Origin: Ahrensia sp.
GTDB lineage: Bacteria > Pseudomonadota > Alphaproteobacteria > Rhizobiales > Rhizobiaceae
Reading direction: 5' to 3'
DNA length: 34,738 nucleotides
Assembly: GCA_002698425.1 (NCBI GenBank)
Contig: NZXU01000038.1
Coordinates: 1-34,738, forward strand
Shown in pieces: positions 16,681-24,281 of this stretch. Numbering within the stretch: position 1 is the first letter of the stretch; each line of letters opens with the position of its first letter. The notes beneath the pieces are model-generated. The model was given only the letters and a program-made list of their open reading frames with translations, did not search any database and had not been told where the DNA came from. The translations under genes and the position numbers were made by a program.

Positions 16681-16929
16681 ATGCAGGTTCTCGTCAGGGA
16701 CAACAATGTCGACCAGGCGCTTCGCGTCTTGAAAAAGAAATTGCAGCGCGAAGGCGTGTTTCGCGAAATGAAGGCGCGCAGCGCCTATGAGAAGCCGTCG
16801 GAACGCCGCGCCCGCGAAAAGCAGGAAGCCGTTCGCCGCAGCCGCAAGGCCGCGCGCAAGCAGGCACAGTTCGAAGGGCTGATCCCCGGACCGAAGCGCA
16901 AGCCGCGCCCGTCCGGCCGTCCCTCCTAA
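16681..16929 (+). CDS. rpsU: 30S ribosomal protein S21
   Basis: An 82-residue S21 (bS21). It begins [20 protein letters not shown] and continues with the conserved [20 protein letters not shown] and a very basic C-terminal tail. S21 sits near the 3' end of 16S rRNA and helps in mRNA selection during initiation. The start follows GGAGATAGGATCACC. It is separated by a terminator from the csp gene and followed nine bases later by a second basic protein gene with its own AAGGAG site. Confidence 0.97.
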   Translation: MQVLVRDNNVDQALRVLKKKLQREGVFREMKARSAYEKPSERRAREKQEAVRRSRKAARKQAQFEGLIPGPKRKPRPSGRPS

Positions 16930-16938
16930 GGAGTATTC

Positions 16939-17172
16939 ATGGCGCGCCTGACAAAGGACACGCTTTTCAAGCCCACCAGGGCCGAATCGAAGCAGGCGAC
17001 GACCGATTCCGCTGCGCGCTCGATCGTGGAATCGGAAGCGGCGGCGCGCCAGAAGAAGACCGAGCGTCTGCGCGCCATGCGCCTCGAGGTCGAGGCCGCG
17101 GCGGAAAAGCAGCAGGCCGAATTCGCACGCGCCGCGAAGGCCAAGCCGGCCCGCGGCGCGAAAAAGGCCTGA
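16939..17172 (+). CDS. Uncharacterised small basic, helical protein
   Basis: A 77-residue protein with no family that I can name. The N-terminal part is MARLTKDTLFKPTRAESKQA; residues 25-70 are rich in Ala, Glu, Lys and Arg and would form one long charged helix or coiled coil (EAAARQKKTERLRAMRLEVE). The C-terminus is Lys/Ala-rich. It starts nine bases after rpsU with a perfect AAGGAG site, so the two are probably co-expressed. The composition suggests RNA or ribosome association, but this is only inference from charge and neighbour. Confidence 0.7.
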   Translation: MARLTKDTLFKPTRAESKQATTDSAARSIVESEAAARQKKTERLRAMRLEVEAAAEKQQAEFARAAKAKPARGAKKA

Positions 17173-17192
17173 CTTCATTTCGGAACATCTGC

Positions 17193-17217
17193 TGCGGCCC
17201 GCACGTGACCGGCCGCA
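17193..17217. terminator. Hairpin between convergent genes
   Basis: TGCGGCC / GGCCGCA, a 7-bp stem with an 11-base loop, lies between the small basic protein gene and the convergent Pmp3 gene. No marked T-run follows. It could end transcription in both directions. Confidence 0.5.
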
Positions 17218-17220
17218 CGT

Positions 17221-17379
17221 TTAACGTCGGGCGATGATCCACACCGCGTGAACGATGCCGGGGATATAGCCGAGCAGCGTCAGCAGGATATTCAGCCAGA
17301 ACTGCGCGCCGATGCCGACCTGCAGGAACACGCCGAGCGGCGGCAGCAGGATGGCGAAGATTATGCGTATCAGGTCCAT
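17221..17379 (-). CDS. Pmp3/YqaE-family small membrane protein
   Basis: A 52-residue proteolipid-like protein with two hydrophobic segments: MDLIRIIFAILLPPLGVFLQ (residues 1-20) and FWLNILLTLLGYIPGIVHAV (27-46), ending in WIIARR. The LPPLGV and LGYIPGIVHA motifs are diagnostic of the Pmp3/YqaE (UPF0057) family. Homologues in yeast and plants affect membrane potential and salt tolerance; the bacterial role is not settled. The ATG at 17379 has GGAG upstream. It lies downstream of the CHASE2-GGDEF-EAL gene in the same direction, with a gap of about 115 bp, and may have its own promoter. Confidence 0.93.
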   Translation of the reverse strand: MDLIRIIFAILLPPLGVFLQVGIGAQFWLNILLTLLGYIPGIVHAVWIIARR

Positions 17380-17495
17380 GTCGATCTCCGGTTGGTTGCC
17401 CCGGGACAACGCGCGAAGACCGGTTTCTTTACATTAGTCGGGACGTTTCAACGGGATCGCCCGCTGCGCCCGGCCAGCCGGCGCCTGATCTCCCC

Positions 17496-20312
17496 TCAGG
17501 CCGAAACGGCCGAACCGTCCTGTGCGCCCGAGACCAGCGCGCGGAAGGCGCTTGCCTCGATCGGCCTCGAATAGAGGTAGCCCTGGCCCTCTTCGCAGCC
17601 GATCAGCCGCAGGAAGGCTTCCTGTTCGCGCGTTTCGACGCCCTCGCAGACGATGGTCATGCCGAAGGATTCGCCGAGCAGCGCCACCGAGCGGATGATG
17701 CCCTGGGTCTCCACATTGGTCGTGAGATCCCGCAGGAACTGCTTGTCGACCTTGATCTTGTCGAAACGCAGCCGCGACAGATAGGAAATGCCGGAATAGC
17801 CGGTGCCGAAATCGTCGAGCGCCACCTTCACGCCGAGCGCCTTCAGCGCGACGATACGGTCGAGCACCGCATCCGCGGTCTCCAGCAATTCGCTCTCCAC
17901 CAGTTCGATCGTCAGCCGTTCCGGTTTCAGGCCGGACTCGGCGAGCGCACCGCGCACCTCGTCGATGATGTCGTCGCGCAGGAACTGCTGCGGCGCGACG
18001 TTGACGGCCACCGAAAGCCCGTCCGGCCATTCCGCCGCCTCGCGGCAGGCGGTATAAAGGATCCAGCGTCCCAGCGCGGTGATGAAGCCGTTCGCCTCGG
18101 CGATGCGCACGAATTCGTCCGGCCCGACATTGCCGAGCACCGGATGGGTCCAGCGCACCAGCGCTTCGGCGCCACGCGGCGCGCCGTCCGACAGCCCGAC
18201 CTGCACCTGGTAGGCGAGGTGGATTTCGCCGCGCTCGACCGCCTGCCACAAATCGCGCTCGATGATGCGGCTGCGCTTGCGTTGCGTCGCGAGCGCCTCG
18301 TCATGGAAGACGATGCGCGAACCGCCGGCCAGCCGCGCCTCGTCCAGCGCCATTTCCGCATGCTCCAGCAGCGTCTCGGCGTTCGCCGCCTCCGTGCCAT
18401 AGGTCTGGCACAGCGTCACGCCGGCCTGCACGCCGATCTTGGCGCTGCCGCGCGCCACCGGGTAGGGCGCTCCGATGGCTTCGATGATCCGGTTCGCCGC
18501 ATCCTGCGCATCCGCCTCTGTGCGGACCCCGCCGACGAGCACGGCGAATGTGTCGCCGCTCAGCCGCGCGGCGCCGCACACGCCGTCCTTTCCTTCGCCC
18601 AGTCTTTCGGCGACGGCGCGCAGCACCGCATTCCCGGTCTCGCGCCCGAGCGCCACATTGACCGTCTTGAACCGGTGCAGGTTGAACGCGACGATGGCGA
18701 GGCCGCCGTGATGTTCGTCCATGGCGCGGTCGATGACTTCGACGAAGGCGTGCCGGCGCCATGTGCCCGTCATGTCGTCATGGTCGGAAAGCCATTGCAG
18801 CTTTTCCTGGTAGGTCAGCCGCTCGGTGATGTCGCGTGCCGTCAGGCAGGCGACGATTGGTCCCTGCGGAACCGTCCCGTTCCTGCCTTTGCGCTTGTGT
18901 GTCGCCTTGCCGAGTTCGGAAATCCCGATCGTGTATTCGATCGCCCGCCGGCTTCCGTCGCCGGCCTTGAAGGAAAACGCCTTGGTTTCCGGCTGGGGCG
19001 GGAGGCCGCGCCGCGCTTCGAAAATGGCTGCATAGATCTCGTGCGACAGGCTGGCGGGCAGGAAGTCGACCACCGGCGATCCGGCGTCCGGCAAGGCGCC
19101 GTCGAGATCGAAAACGGTCCCGACCGCTTCGCTGACCTGCAGCGCGTTCATGTCCTCGTCGATCACCACGATGGCGTCGAAATTCTCCCGCACCACCTGC
19201 TGCAGGACGCGGCGCGTATTGCGCGCATCCGCCGCCGCCTCGCGCGAAAGCCGGCGGAACAGTTCCGTCATCGACAGCGAGCGCACGGCCAGCGCGGTCA
19301 GCGCGGCGACGTCGATGAAGGCCGTCGGCATCATCAGACCCGCGGTGACGTAGAGCACGGCGGCCAGCGTTTCGGCGGCAAGCGGGATCGAGGCGAAGGT
19401 GAGGATCGTCTGGAGCGATGTCTGCCGCCTGAGGCACAGCGTCAGCGCCAGCAGCAGGAAGAACGCCGGGATCGCGACCTTCATCGGTGCGATCCGCTCG
19501 AGATTCCTGCCGGCGATCAGCGTCTCGGCGGCCAGGCCCTGCAACACCGCTCCGGGAATGAAATCGTGCTTCGGCACCGCGTAGAAGTCGCGCAGTTCGG
19601 TGGCGAACGCGCCGATCACGACGGTCCGGCCCTCGACCGACGCGGGATTGGCCGTGCCGCCGAGCAGGTCGCTGGCGCTGATCGTCTCGAACCCGTGCGG
19701 GTCTATGCCGAAATCCACCCCGATATCGCCGTTTTGTGCGACGGCGCCGCCGGCGATCGTGGCCGGAACCGAGGCGAGGAAACCCGACGGGGTTTCGATC
19801 CCCGTCGGGAAGCTGCGCACCATGCCGTCGCCGTCGGGATAGACGTTGACCGAGGCCAGCCAGGCGTTGCGGGAAAAGGCCTCGATCGGCTCCGTGATCT
19901 TGACCTGCGCTTCGCCGGAACCGGCGTCGCTGCGCTGCAGGAAGACCGGCAGCGTCACTTTTCCGGCGGCCCGCTCGATCGCCTCCGCAAGGGCCGCGTC
20001 GCGCTCCGGCGTCGACGGCGTTGAGAAATCGATATCGAAGACGATTTCGCGCGCGCCGAATTCGCGCAATCTGTCGGTGATGGCGGCATGGATGCTGCGC
20101 GGCCAGGGCCATATGCCGACCGCGTCGAGGCTTTTCTTGTCGATCGCGACAAAGGCGATCCGGTCGGAAACCGGCCGGTCGGCGAGACGGAAGCGCTGAT
20201 CTGACAGGAAACGGTCGAGCGGCGCCAGCAGCGAAAAGGCCTGCAGAATGAGCACCAGGACCAGCATGATGGTGCTCGGCAGGACATGTCTTTTCATGGC
20301 GGGAAGCTTCAT
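17496..20312 (-). CDS. CHASE2-PAS-GGDEF-EAL membrane protein, probable cyclic-di-GMP phosphodiesterase
   Basis: A 938-residue sensor. A membrane helix (about 13-30) precedes a periplasmic CHASE2 domain (about 35-275) with FVAIDKKSLDAVGIWPWPRS. Three more helices follow (about 278-346), then a PAS-like segment (about 370-500), GGDEF (about 505-660) and EAL (about 685-930). The GGDEF signature has become SGDTF (585-589), so cyclase activity is doubtful. The EAL site is complete: EALVRW, N771, E803, DDFGTGYS (833-840), K854, E890 and Q910. It should hydrolyse cyclic-di-GMP in response to an envelope signal. It begins 33 bp after a FecR-domain gene and is very likely co-transcribed with it. An in-frame second ATG lies five codons in. 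Confidence 0.92.
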   Translation of the reverse strand: MKLPAMKRHVLPSTIMLVLVLILQAFSLLAPLDRFLSDQRFRLADRPVSDRIAFVAIDKKSLDAVGIWPWPRSIHAAITDRLREFGAREIVFDIDFSTPSTPERDAALAEAIERAAGKVTLPVFLQRSDAGSGEAQVKITEPIEAFSRNAWLASVNVYPDGDGMVRSFPTGIETPSGFLASVPATIAGGAVAQNGDIGVDFGIDPHGFETISASDLLGGTANPASVEGRTVVIGAFATELRDFYAVPKHDFIPGAVLQGLAAETLIAGRNLERIAPMKVAIPAFFLLLALTLCLRRQTSLQTILTFASIPLAAETLAAVLYVTAGLMMPTAFIDVAALTALAVRSLSMTELFRRLSREAAADARNTRRVLQQVVRENFDAIVVIDEDMNALQVSEAVGTVFDLDGALPDAGSPVVDFLPASLSHEIYAAIFEARRGLPPQPETKAFSFKAGDGSRRAIEYTIGISELGKATHKRKGRNGTVPQGPIVACLTARDITERLTYQEKLQWLSDHDDMTGTWRRHAFVEVIDRAMDEHHGGLAIVAFNLHRFKTVNVALGRETGNAVLRAVAERLGEGKDGVCGAARLSGDTFAVLVGGVRTEADAQDAANRIIEAIGAPYPVARGSAKIGVQAGVTLCQTYGTEAANAETLLEHAEMALDEARLAGGSRIVFHDEALATQRKRSRIIERDLWQAVERGEIHLAYQVQVGLSDGAPRGAEALVRWTHPVLGNVGPDEFVRIAEANGFITALGRWILYTACREAAEWPDGLSVAVNVAPQQFLRDDIIDEVRGALAESGLKPERLTIELVESELLETADAVLDRIVALKALGVKVALDDFGTGYSGISYLSRLRFDKIKVDKQFLRDLTTNVETQGIIRSVALLGESFGMTIVCEGVETREQEAFLRLIGCEEGQGYLYSRPIEASAFRALVSGAQDGSAVSA

Positions 20313-20345
20313 CGCGCCGTCCCGCCTGGCTGCAGGCGCCTGTGC

Positions 20346-21215
20346 CTAGTTCCGGCCATTGCCGCCGCCGTTTCCGCCACCATTGCCGCCGCCGTTTCCG
20401 CCACCATTGCCGCCGCCGTTGCCACCACCATTGCCGCCGCCGTTCCCGCCACCGTTTCCGCCGCCGTTGCCACCACCGTTCCCGCCGGAGTTCCCGCCGC
20501 TATTGCCGCCGGAATTGCCGTTGCCTCTGCCGCCAGCGCTGCTGTTGCCGGGGCCGGCATTGGGGTTGCCGGAATTCGCCGCGCCGGTGGATCCCGCCGC
20601 GCTGGAATTGCCGCTCGCGGCCGATGAGGGCGATGAGGACACCATGGCCGTATTGGCGCCGGACAGGCTGATCGACGACTTGGTCACCGCATTGATCTCC
20701 GCCTTGCCGCCCGCGCCGACCTGGGCGCGCGCGCCGGTCTTCGGATCGGTGACCTCGACCAGGCCGCGCGAGACGCGCAGCGAGGCGCGCTTCTGGCGCG
20801 AATAGACGGAGAACCGCGTACCTTTCACCACGGCAGCGAGATAGGGCGTGCTCACGGTCATCTGGTCGTAGCCGCGCTTTTCGACCTCTATGCGGATTTC
20901 CCCGAATTGCTGGGTGATCGTGGTTCGCGGCCGCCGGTCGGTTCCGCGCTCCCTCGAATTGACGAGTGACAGCGCGTTGACCAGCAGCGTATCGCGTCCG
21001 CGCCGCATCAGGGCGCGTCCGCCGCGGCCCGTATTGATCCAGGCGCCATTGGGAACCGACATGCCGCTTGAAAGCGGGGTCCAGCTTTTTCCGTCTCTGC
21101 TGAACTGGGCGGGCATCGTCACGCGTTCAACGGTCCACTCGGCGGCCTTCGCCGAGCTGAACCCAAGGACCATCGAGAAAAAGGCCATGGCTGCAAACAG
21201 CCTGATGAAACGCAT
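20346..21215 (-). CDS. Exported FecR-domain protein with GGGN repeat tail (copy 1)
   Basis: A 289-residue protein. A signal peptide (1-25, FFSMVLGFSSAKA then AEW) is followed by a FecR domain (about 50-170; GMSVPNGAWINTGRGGRALM, FGEIRIEVEKRG, TPYLAAVVKGTRFSV, GLVEVTDPKTG). The linker is Ser/Ala/Asn-rich, and residues 234-289 are a repeat tail with three SGGN and ten GGGN units. FecR domains are periplasmic and sense or transmit envelope signals. The downstream gene, 33 bp away, is the CHASE2-GGDEF-EAL sensor, a likely partner. The ATG at 21215 places the signal peptide correctly. It is closely related to the next gene upstream, so a tandem duplication is likely. Function of the tail is unknown. 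Confidence 0.88.
   Translation of the reverse strand: MRFIRLFAAMAFFSMVLGFSSAKAAEWTVERVTMPAQFSRDGKSWTPLSSGMSVPNGAWINTGRGGRALMRRGRDTLLVNALSLVNSRERGTDRRPRTTITQQFGEIRIEVEKRGYDQMTVSTPYLAAVVKGTRFSVYSRQKRASLRVSRGLVEVTDPKTGARAQVGAGGKAEINAVTKSSISLSGANTAMVSSSPSSAASGNSSAAGSTGAANSGNPNAGPGNSSAGGRGNGNSGGNSGGNSGGNGGGNGGGNGGGNGGGNGGGNGGGNGGGNGGGNGGGNGGGNGRN
20349..20516 (-). repeat. 12-bp tandem coding repeat (GGGN tail)
   Basis: Tandem 12-bp units encode Gly-Gly-Gly-Asn ten times, after three Ser-Gly-Gly-Asn units. Some stretches are also identical at a 24-bp period. The third codon positions vary, so the repeat is old enough to have drifted or is kept by protein selection. Unit number could vary between strains. 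Confidence 0.9.
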
Positions 21216-21349
21216 TTCGCATCCCCGCGCATGAATTGTGACGATATAGGCGCAAGACCCCAAGGAACCTTGAATCCGCGAGGCTTGCCGCAGCGGCAGC
21301 TGGAATCATGGTTAAAACAGGATTGCGTGGGGAGGTCGACTCACAATGT

Positions 21350-21376
21350 AAAAATGCGCGACCGGAGCCGCGCATT
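21350..21376 (-). terminator. Rho-independent terminator after fecR copy 2
   Basis: On the minus strand an 8-bp stem AATGCGCG / CGCGCATT with an 8-base loop is followed by TTT. It lies about 38 bp beyond the stop of FecR copy 2. FecR copy 1 therefore probably has its own promoter in 21216-21345, unless read-through occurs. Confidence 0.85.
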
Positions 21377-21413
21377 CGTTTCAAAGCACAAAAACTGTCT
21401 TTGGGAGACCGGG

Positions 21414-22250
21414 CTAATCGTCGTCCCCGTTGCCGCCGGAATTGCCATTTCCGCCGGAATTGCCGTTGCCGCCCGAGTTTCCGTTGCCGCCGGAATTACC
21501 GTTGCCGCCGGAGTTCCCGTTGCCATTGCCGCCGGAGTTTCCGTTCCCGTTACCGCCGGAATTCCCCTTGCCATTGCCGCCCGCATTGTTGTTGCCGGCC
21601 CCGGCGTTGGAGTTTCCGGACTTCGCGGCGCCATTGCTGCCGGCCTTGTTGGACGTTCCCGTCGCGGCGTTGCTGGCGGCCGAGGACATCGACGTGTTCG
21701 TTCCCGACATGCTGACCGACTTGTCGGTCGAGCTGATCGAGGCCTTGCCGCCCGCGCCGACAAAGCCGGTCTGGCCGGTCTTCGGATTGGAGACCTGGAC
21801 GAGCCCGCGCTCGACGGAGAGCGTCGAAGCCAGGTTCGTGCCGGTCACGGAGAAACGCGTGCCCTTCACGACGGCCGCCATGTAAGGCGTTTTCACATTC
21901 ATCTGGTCGTAGCCGCGCTTTTTGACATCGACGGTCATCTCGCCGAATTTCTGGTGCAGCGTCGTCTTCGGATGGTTGTCGGACCCGCGCTCGACAGCGG
22001 CGACCAGCGTATAGGCGTTGATCAGCATCGTGTCGGTGCCGCGGCGCAGCAGCACGCGGCCGCCTTCGCCGGTATTGATCCAGGATGAATTCGGAACGGT
22101 CATCCCCGAACGGACCTCGTTCCAGGTATTTCCGTCCTGCGTATATTTTGCCGGCGCGGTCACGCGCTCCACGATCCAGCCATCGGCGAAGGCGCTTTGC
22201 GCGGTGAGCAGGGCGACGGCGATAACGGCCGCTTTGATGAGTCTTTTCAT
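21414..22250 (-). CDS. Exported FecR-domain protein with SGGNGN repeat tail (copy 2)
   Basis: A 278-residue paralogue of the neighbouring FecR protein. Signal peptide 1-22 (VALLTAQSAFA then DGW) is followed by the FecR domain (about 48-172; GMTVPNSSWINTGEGGRVLL, FGEMTVDVKKRG, TPYMAAVVKGTRFSV, RGLVQVSNPKTG) and a linker with GTNTSMSSAASNAATG. The tail (about 224-275) is built of SGGNGNGN and SGGNGN units and ends in Asp-Asp-Asp. The two paralogues agree closely in the FecR domain but differ in the tail. The ATG at 22250 has GGGGG five bases upstream; a hairpin precedes this site. A terminator follows. I do not recognise the full architecture as a described family. Confidence 0.88.
   Translation of the reverse strand: MKRLIKAAVIAVALLTAQSAFADGWIVERVTAPAKYTQDGNTWNEVRSGMTVPNSSWINTGEGGRVLLRRGTDTMLINAYTLVAAVERGSDNHPKTTLHQKFGEMTVDVKKRGYDQMNVKTPYMAAVVKGTRFSVTGTNLASTLSVERGLVQVSNPKTGQTGFVGAGGKASISSTDKSVSMSGTNTSMSSAASNAATGTSNKAGSNGAAKSGNSNAGAGNNNAGGNGKGNSGGNGNGNSGGNGNGNSGGNGNSGGNGNSGGNGNSGGNGNSGGNGDDD
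21426..21581 (-). repeat. 18-24-bp tandem coding repeat (SGGNGN tail)
   Basis: Repeated 18-bp units encode Ser-Gly-Gly-Asn-Gly-Asn near the C-terminus, preceded by 24-bp units encoding Ser-Gly-Gly-Asn-Gly-Asn-Gly-Asn. The unit differs from the 12-bp unit of the adjacent paralogue, so the two tails expanded independently. Confidence 0.9.
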
Positions 22251-22260
22251 TGTTACCCCC

Positions 22261-22285
22261 GGGTATTCGAAGTCTTGTAATACCC
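22261..22285 (-). promoter_or_regulatory. Hairpin / possible operator in the fecR copy 2 leader
   Basis: GGGTATT (22261-22267) and AATACCC (22279-22285) form a perfect 7-bp inverted repeat with an 11-base spacer, directly before the GGGGG ribosome-binding site. A further TAGGGTA / TACCCTA pair (22281-22287 and 22327-22333) flanks an AT-rich TATATG sequence that may be the -10 region. It may be an RNA hairpin affecting translation or a protein operator. Confidence 0.45.
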
Positions 22286-22339
22286 TAGGGGAAGGCAAAG
22301 AATGCTGAATTTTACATATAAAATTTTAGGGTACGCCGG

Positions 22340-23548
22340 TCACTCGTGCCGCAGCGCCTCGATCGGGTCCATATGGGCGGCCCTTCGCGCCGGGAAGAAG
22401 CCGAAGATGATGCCGATGAAGGCCGAGAAGATGAAGGCGATCGCGGTGATCGTCCAGTCCGGCGTGAACGGGATGTTCATGTAGCTCGAGCCAATATAGC
22501 CGAAGACCAGCCCCAGCGAGATGCCGATCAGCCCGCCAAGCAGCGACAAGACGATCGCCTCGACCAGGAACTGCGTCAGCACCTGCCGCTCGGTCGCGCC
22601 GATCGCCAGCCTGATGCCGATCTCGCGCGTGCGCTCCGTCACCGAGACGAGCATGATGTTCATGATGCCGATGCCGCCGACCAGCAGGCTGACGCCGGCC
22701 ACCGCCGAGAGCAGGCCCGTCATCACGCCGGTCACGCTGGTCAGCATGGAGGAGATTTCCTTGGTGTCCATCACCGAGAAATTGTCCGCCTCGCCGGGGT
22801 CGATGCGCCGCCGCTCCCTGAGCAACGATTCGATATCCGCTTTCGCCTTGTCGGTCGAATAGTCGGGCTGCACCGAGACATAGATCGAGGAGACGTCCCG
22901 GTCGCCGGCGATGCGGCGCATGAAGGCCCCGATCGGCATTAGCGCGGTATCGTCCTGGTCCTGTCCGAAACTCGATGCGCCCTTTTCCTCCAGCACGCCG
23001 ATCACCTGGCAGGAGAACTTGTCCGACCGGACCATCTCGCCGACGGGATCGCCCGCGCCGAACAGTTCCTCGCGCGTCGTCTGGCCGAGAATGCAGACCG
23101 TCTTGCCGCCGTCTATCTCGTTCTTGAAGAAGTCGCGCCCCAGCGCGATGTTCCAATCGCGCGCGATCAGGAAGGCGTTGTCGGTGCCGGTGATGGTCGT
23201 CTGGTGGTTCGCATTGCCGTAGATCATCGTCGCCGACGAGGTGGTCGACGGGGCGACGGCGCGAACCCCTGCGATCTGCTCCTTGATCGCCTCGACATCC
23301 TTGAGCGTGAAGCTCGGCGCGGACCGTCCCGCCGAGGGCGGCCCCATCCCGGCGCCGCGCCGGATGATCAGCAGATTGGTGCCGAGCTTCGACACATCCG
23401 CCTCGATCTTCGTCGACGAGCCCCGTCCGATCGTCACCATGGTGATGACGGCGGCGACTCCGATGATCACGCCGAGAATGGTCAGGAAGGAGCGCATCGC
23501 GTTGCGCAGGATCGCCTGCAGCGCCTGGCGCACGGTTTCAGCGAACAT
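22340..23548 (-). CDS. macB: MacB-type ABC transporter permease subunit
   Basis: A 402-residue inner-membrane protein of the MacB/FtsX type. The N-terminal helix is in RNAMRSFLTILGVIIGVAAVITMVTIG (split here: residues 15-41), a large periplasmic domain (about 45-270) follows, and three C-terminal helices span about 275-395 with LLVGGIGIMNIMLVSVTER and RTREIGIRLAIGA. It works with the MacA-like adaptor and the ATPase encoded beside it to drive efflux of macrolides, peptides or lipids from the periplasm. In E. coli MacB the ATPase and permease are one chain; here they are two genes overlapping by 11 bp. No outer-membrane TolC is in the window. Confidence 0.92.
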   Translation of the reverse strand: MFAETVRQALQAILRNAMRSFLTILGVIIGVAAVITMVTIGRGSSTKIEADVSKLGTNLLIIRRGAGMGPPSAGRSAPSFTLKDVEAIKEQIAGVRAVAPSTTSSATMIYGNANHQTTITGTDNAFLIARDWNIALGRDFFKNEIDGGKTVCILGQTTREELFGAGDPVGEMVRSDKFSCQVIGVLEEKGASSFGQDQDDTALMPIGAFMRRIAGDRDVSSIYVSVQPDYSTDKAKADIESLLRERRRIDPGEADNFSVMDTKEISSMLTSVTGVMTGLLSAVAGVSLLVGGIGIMNIMLVSVTERTREIGIRLAIGATERQVLTQFLVEAIVLSLLGGLIGISLGLVFGYIGSSYMNIPFTPDWTITAIAFIFSAFIGIIFGFFPARRAAHMDPIEALRHE

Positions 23549-24281
23549 CGGCGGTCTCCGCTTGCGGCTTGCGGACCGTGCCGTTGAGCCCGTCGCGCTC
23601 GATCAGCCCGTCCTTGAAGTGGACGATCCGCTTGGCGTATTCGGCCATGTCCGGTTCGTGGGTGACCATGATCACGGTCAGCCCTTCCTCGTCGTTCAGC
23701 TGCGCGATCAGCTCCATGATCTCGATTGAGCGCGCCGTGTCGAGATTGCCGGTCGGTTCGTCGGCCAGCAGCACTTCCGGCTCCGAGGCGATGGCCCGCG
23801 CGATCGCCACGCGCTGCTGCTCGCCGCCGGAAAGCTGCGACGGCTGCTTGTCGAGCCGGTGGCCGAGGCCGACGCGCTTGAGCGTGTTGATCGCCTTCTC
23901 GCGCCGCTCCGCCCGGCCGACGCCCTTGTAGATCAGCGGCAGTTCGACATTGTCCACCGCTGAGGTGCGCGCCAGAAGGTTGAAGCCCTGGAAGACGAAG
24001 CCGAGATAGTCGCGGCGTAAGAGCGCCCGCTGGTTGCGGTCGAAGCCGCCGACATCGGCCCCGAGGAACTTGTAGGATCCCTCCGTCGGCGTATCCAGCG
24101 CGCCGATGATGTTCATCGCCGTCGACTTGCCGGACCCGCTCGGCCCCATGATGGCGACGAATTCGCCCCGGCCGATGTCGAGATCGACGCCGCGCAGCGC
24201 GCGCACCAGCGCCTCGCCCTCGCCATAAGCGCGGGTGATCCCGGCAAGCGAGATGACCGGCGTCTCGTCGTCCGTGGTCAT
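23538..24281 (-). CDS. macB: MacB-type ABC transporter ATPase subunit
   Basis: A 247-residue ABC ATPase of the MacB/LolD group. Walker A is GPSGSGKST (about residues 46-54), the Q-loop is FVFQGFNLL, the signature is LSGGEQQRVAIARA, Walker B is VLLADEPTGNLD, and the switch His follows in MVTHEPDMA. It powers the MacB-type permease by a mechanotransmission cycle on the cytosolic side. It overlaps macA by four bases (ATGA) and the permease gene by 11 bases, so the three genes form an operon with coupled translation. All motifs are intact. Confidence 0.95.
   Translation of the reverse strand: MTTDDETPVISLAGITRAYGEGEALVRALRGVDLDIGRGEFVAIMGPSGSGKSTAMNIIGALDTPTEGSYKFLGADVGGFDRNQRALLRRDYLGFVFQGFNLLARTSAVDNVELPLIYKGVGRAERREKAINTLKRVGLGHRLDKQPSQLSGGEQQRVAIARAIASEPEVLLADEPTGNLDTARSIEIMELIAQLNDEEGLTVIMVTHEPDMAEYAKRIVHFKDGLIERDGLNGTVRKPQAETADVR

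Noticed and set aside
18144..20024. A 626-codon open frame on the plus strand opposite the CHASE2-GGDEF-EAL gene
   Set aside because: Arg/Gln/His-rich antisense frame without domain features, while the minus-strand frame has complete GGDEF-EAL motifs.
20359..20805. Proline-rich plus-strand frame (PPPFPPPLPPP)
   Set aside because: It is the reverse reading of the GGGN repeat in FecR copy 1; the same holds for the PPEL-rich frame at 21430-21885.
20349..21581. Gly/Asn tails as RTX calcium-binding repeats or a CRISPR array
   Set aside because: RTX needs the GGxGxDxxx pattern with regular Asp, which is absent; the DNA repeats are contiguous coding units without spacers.
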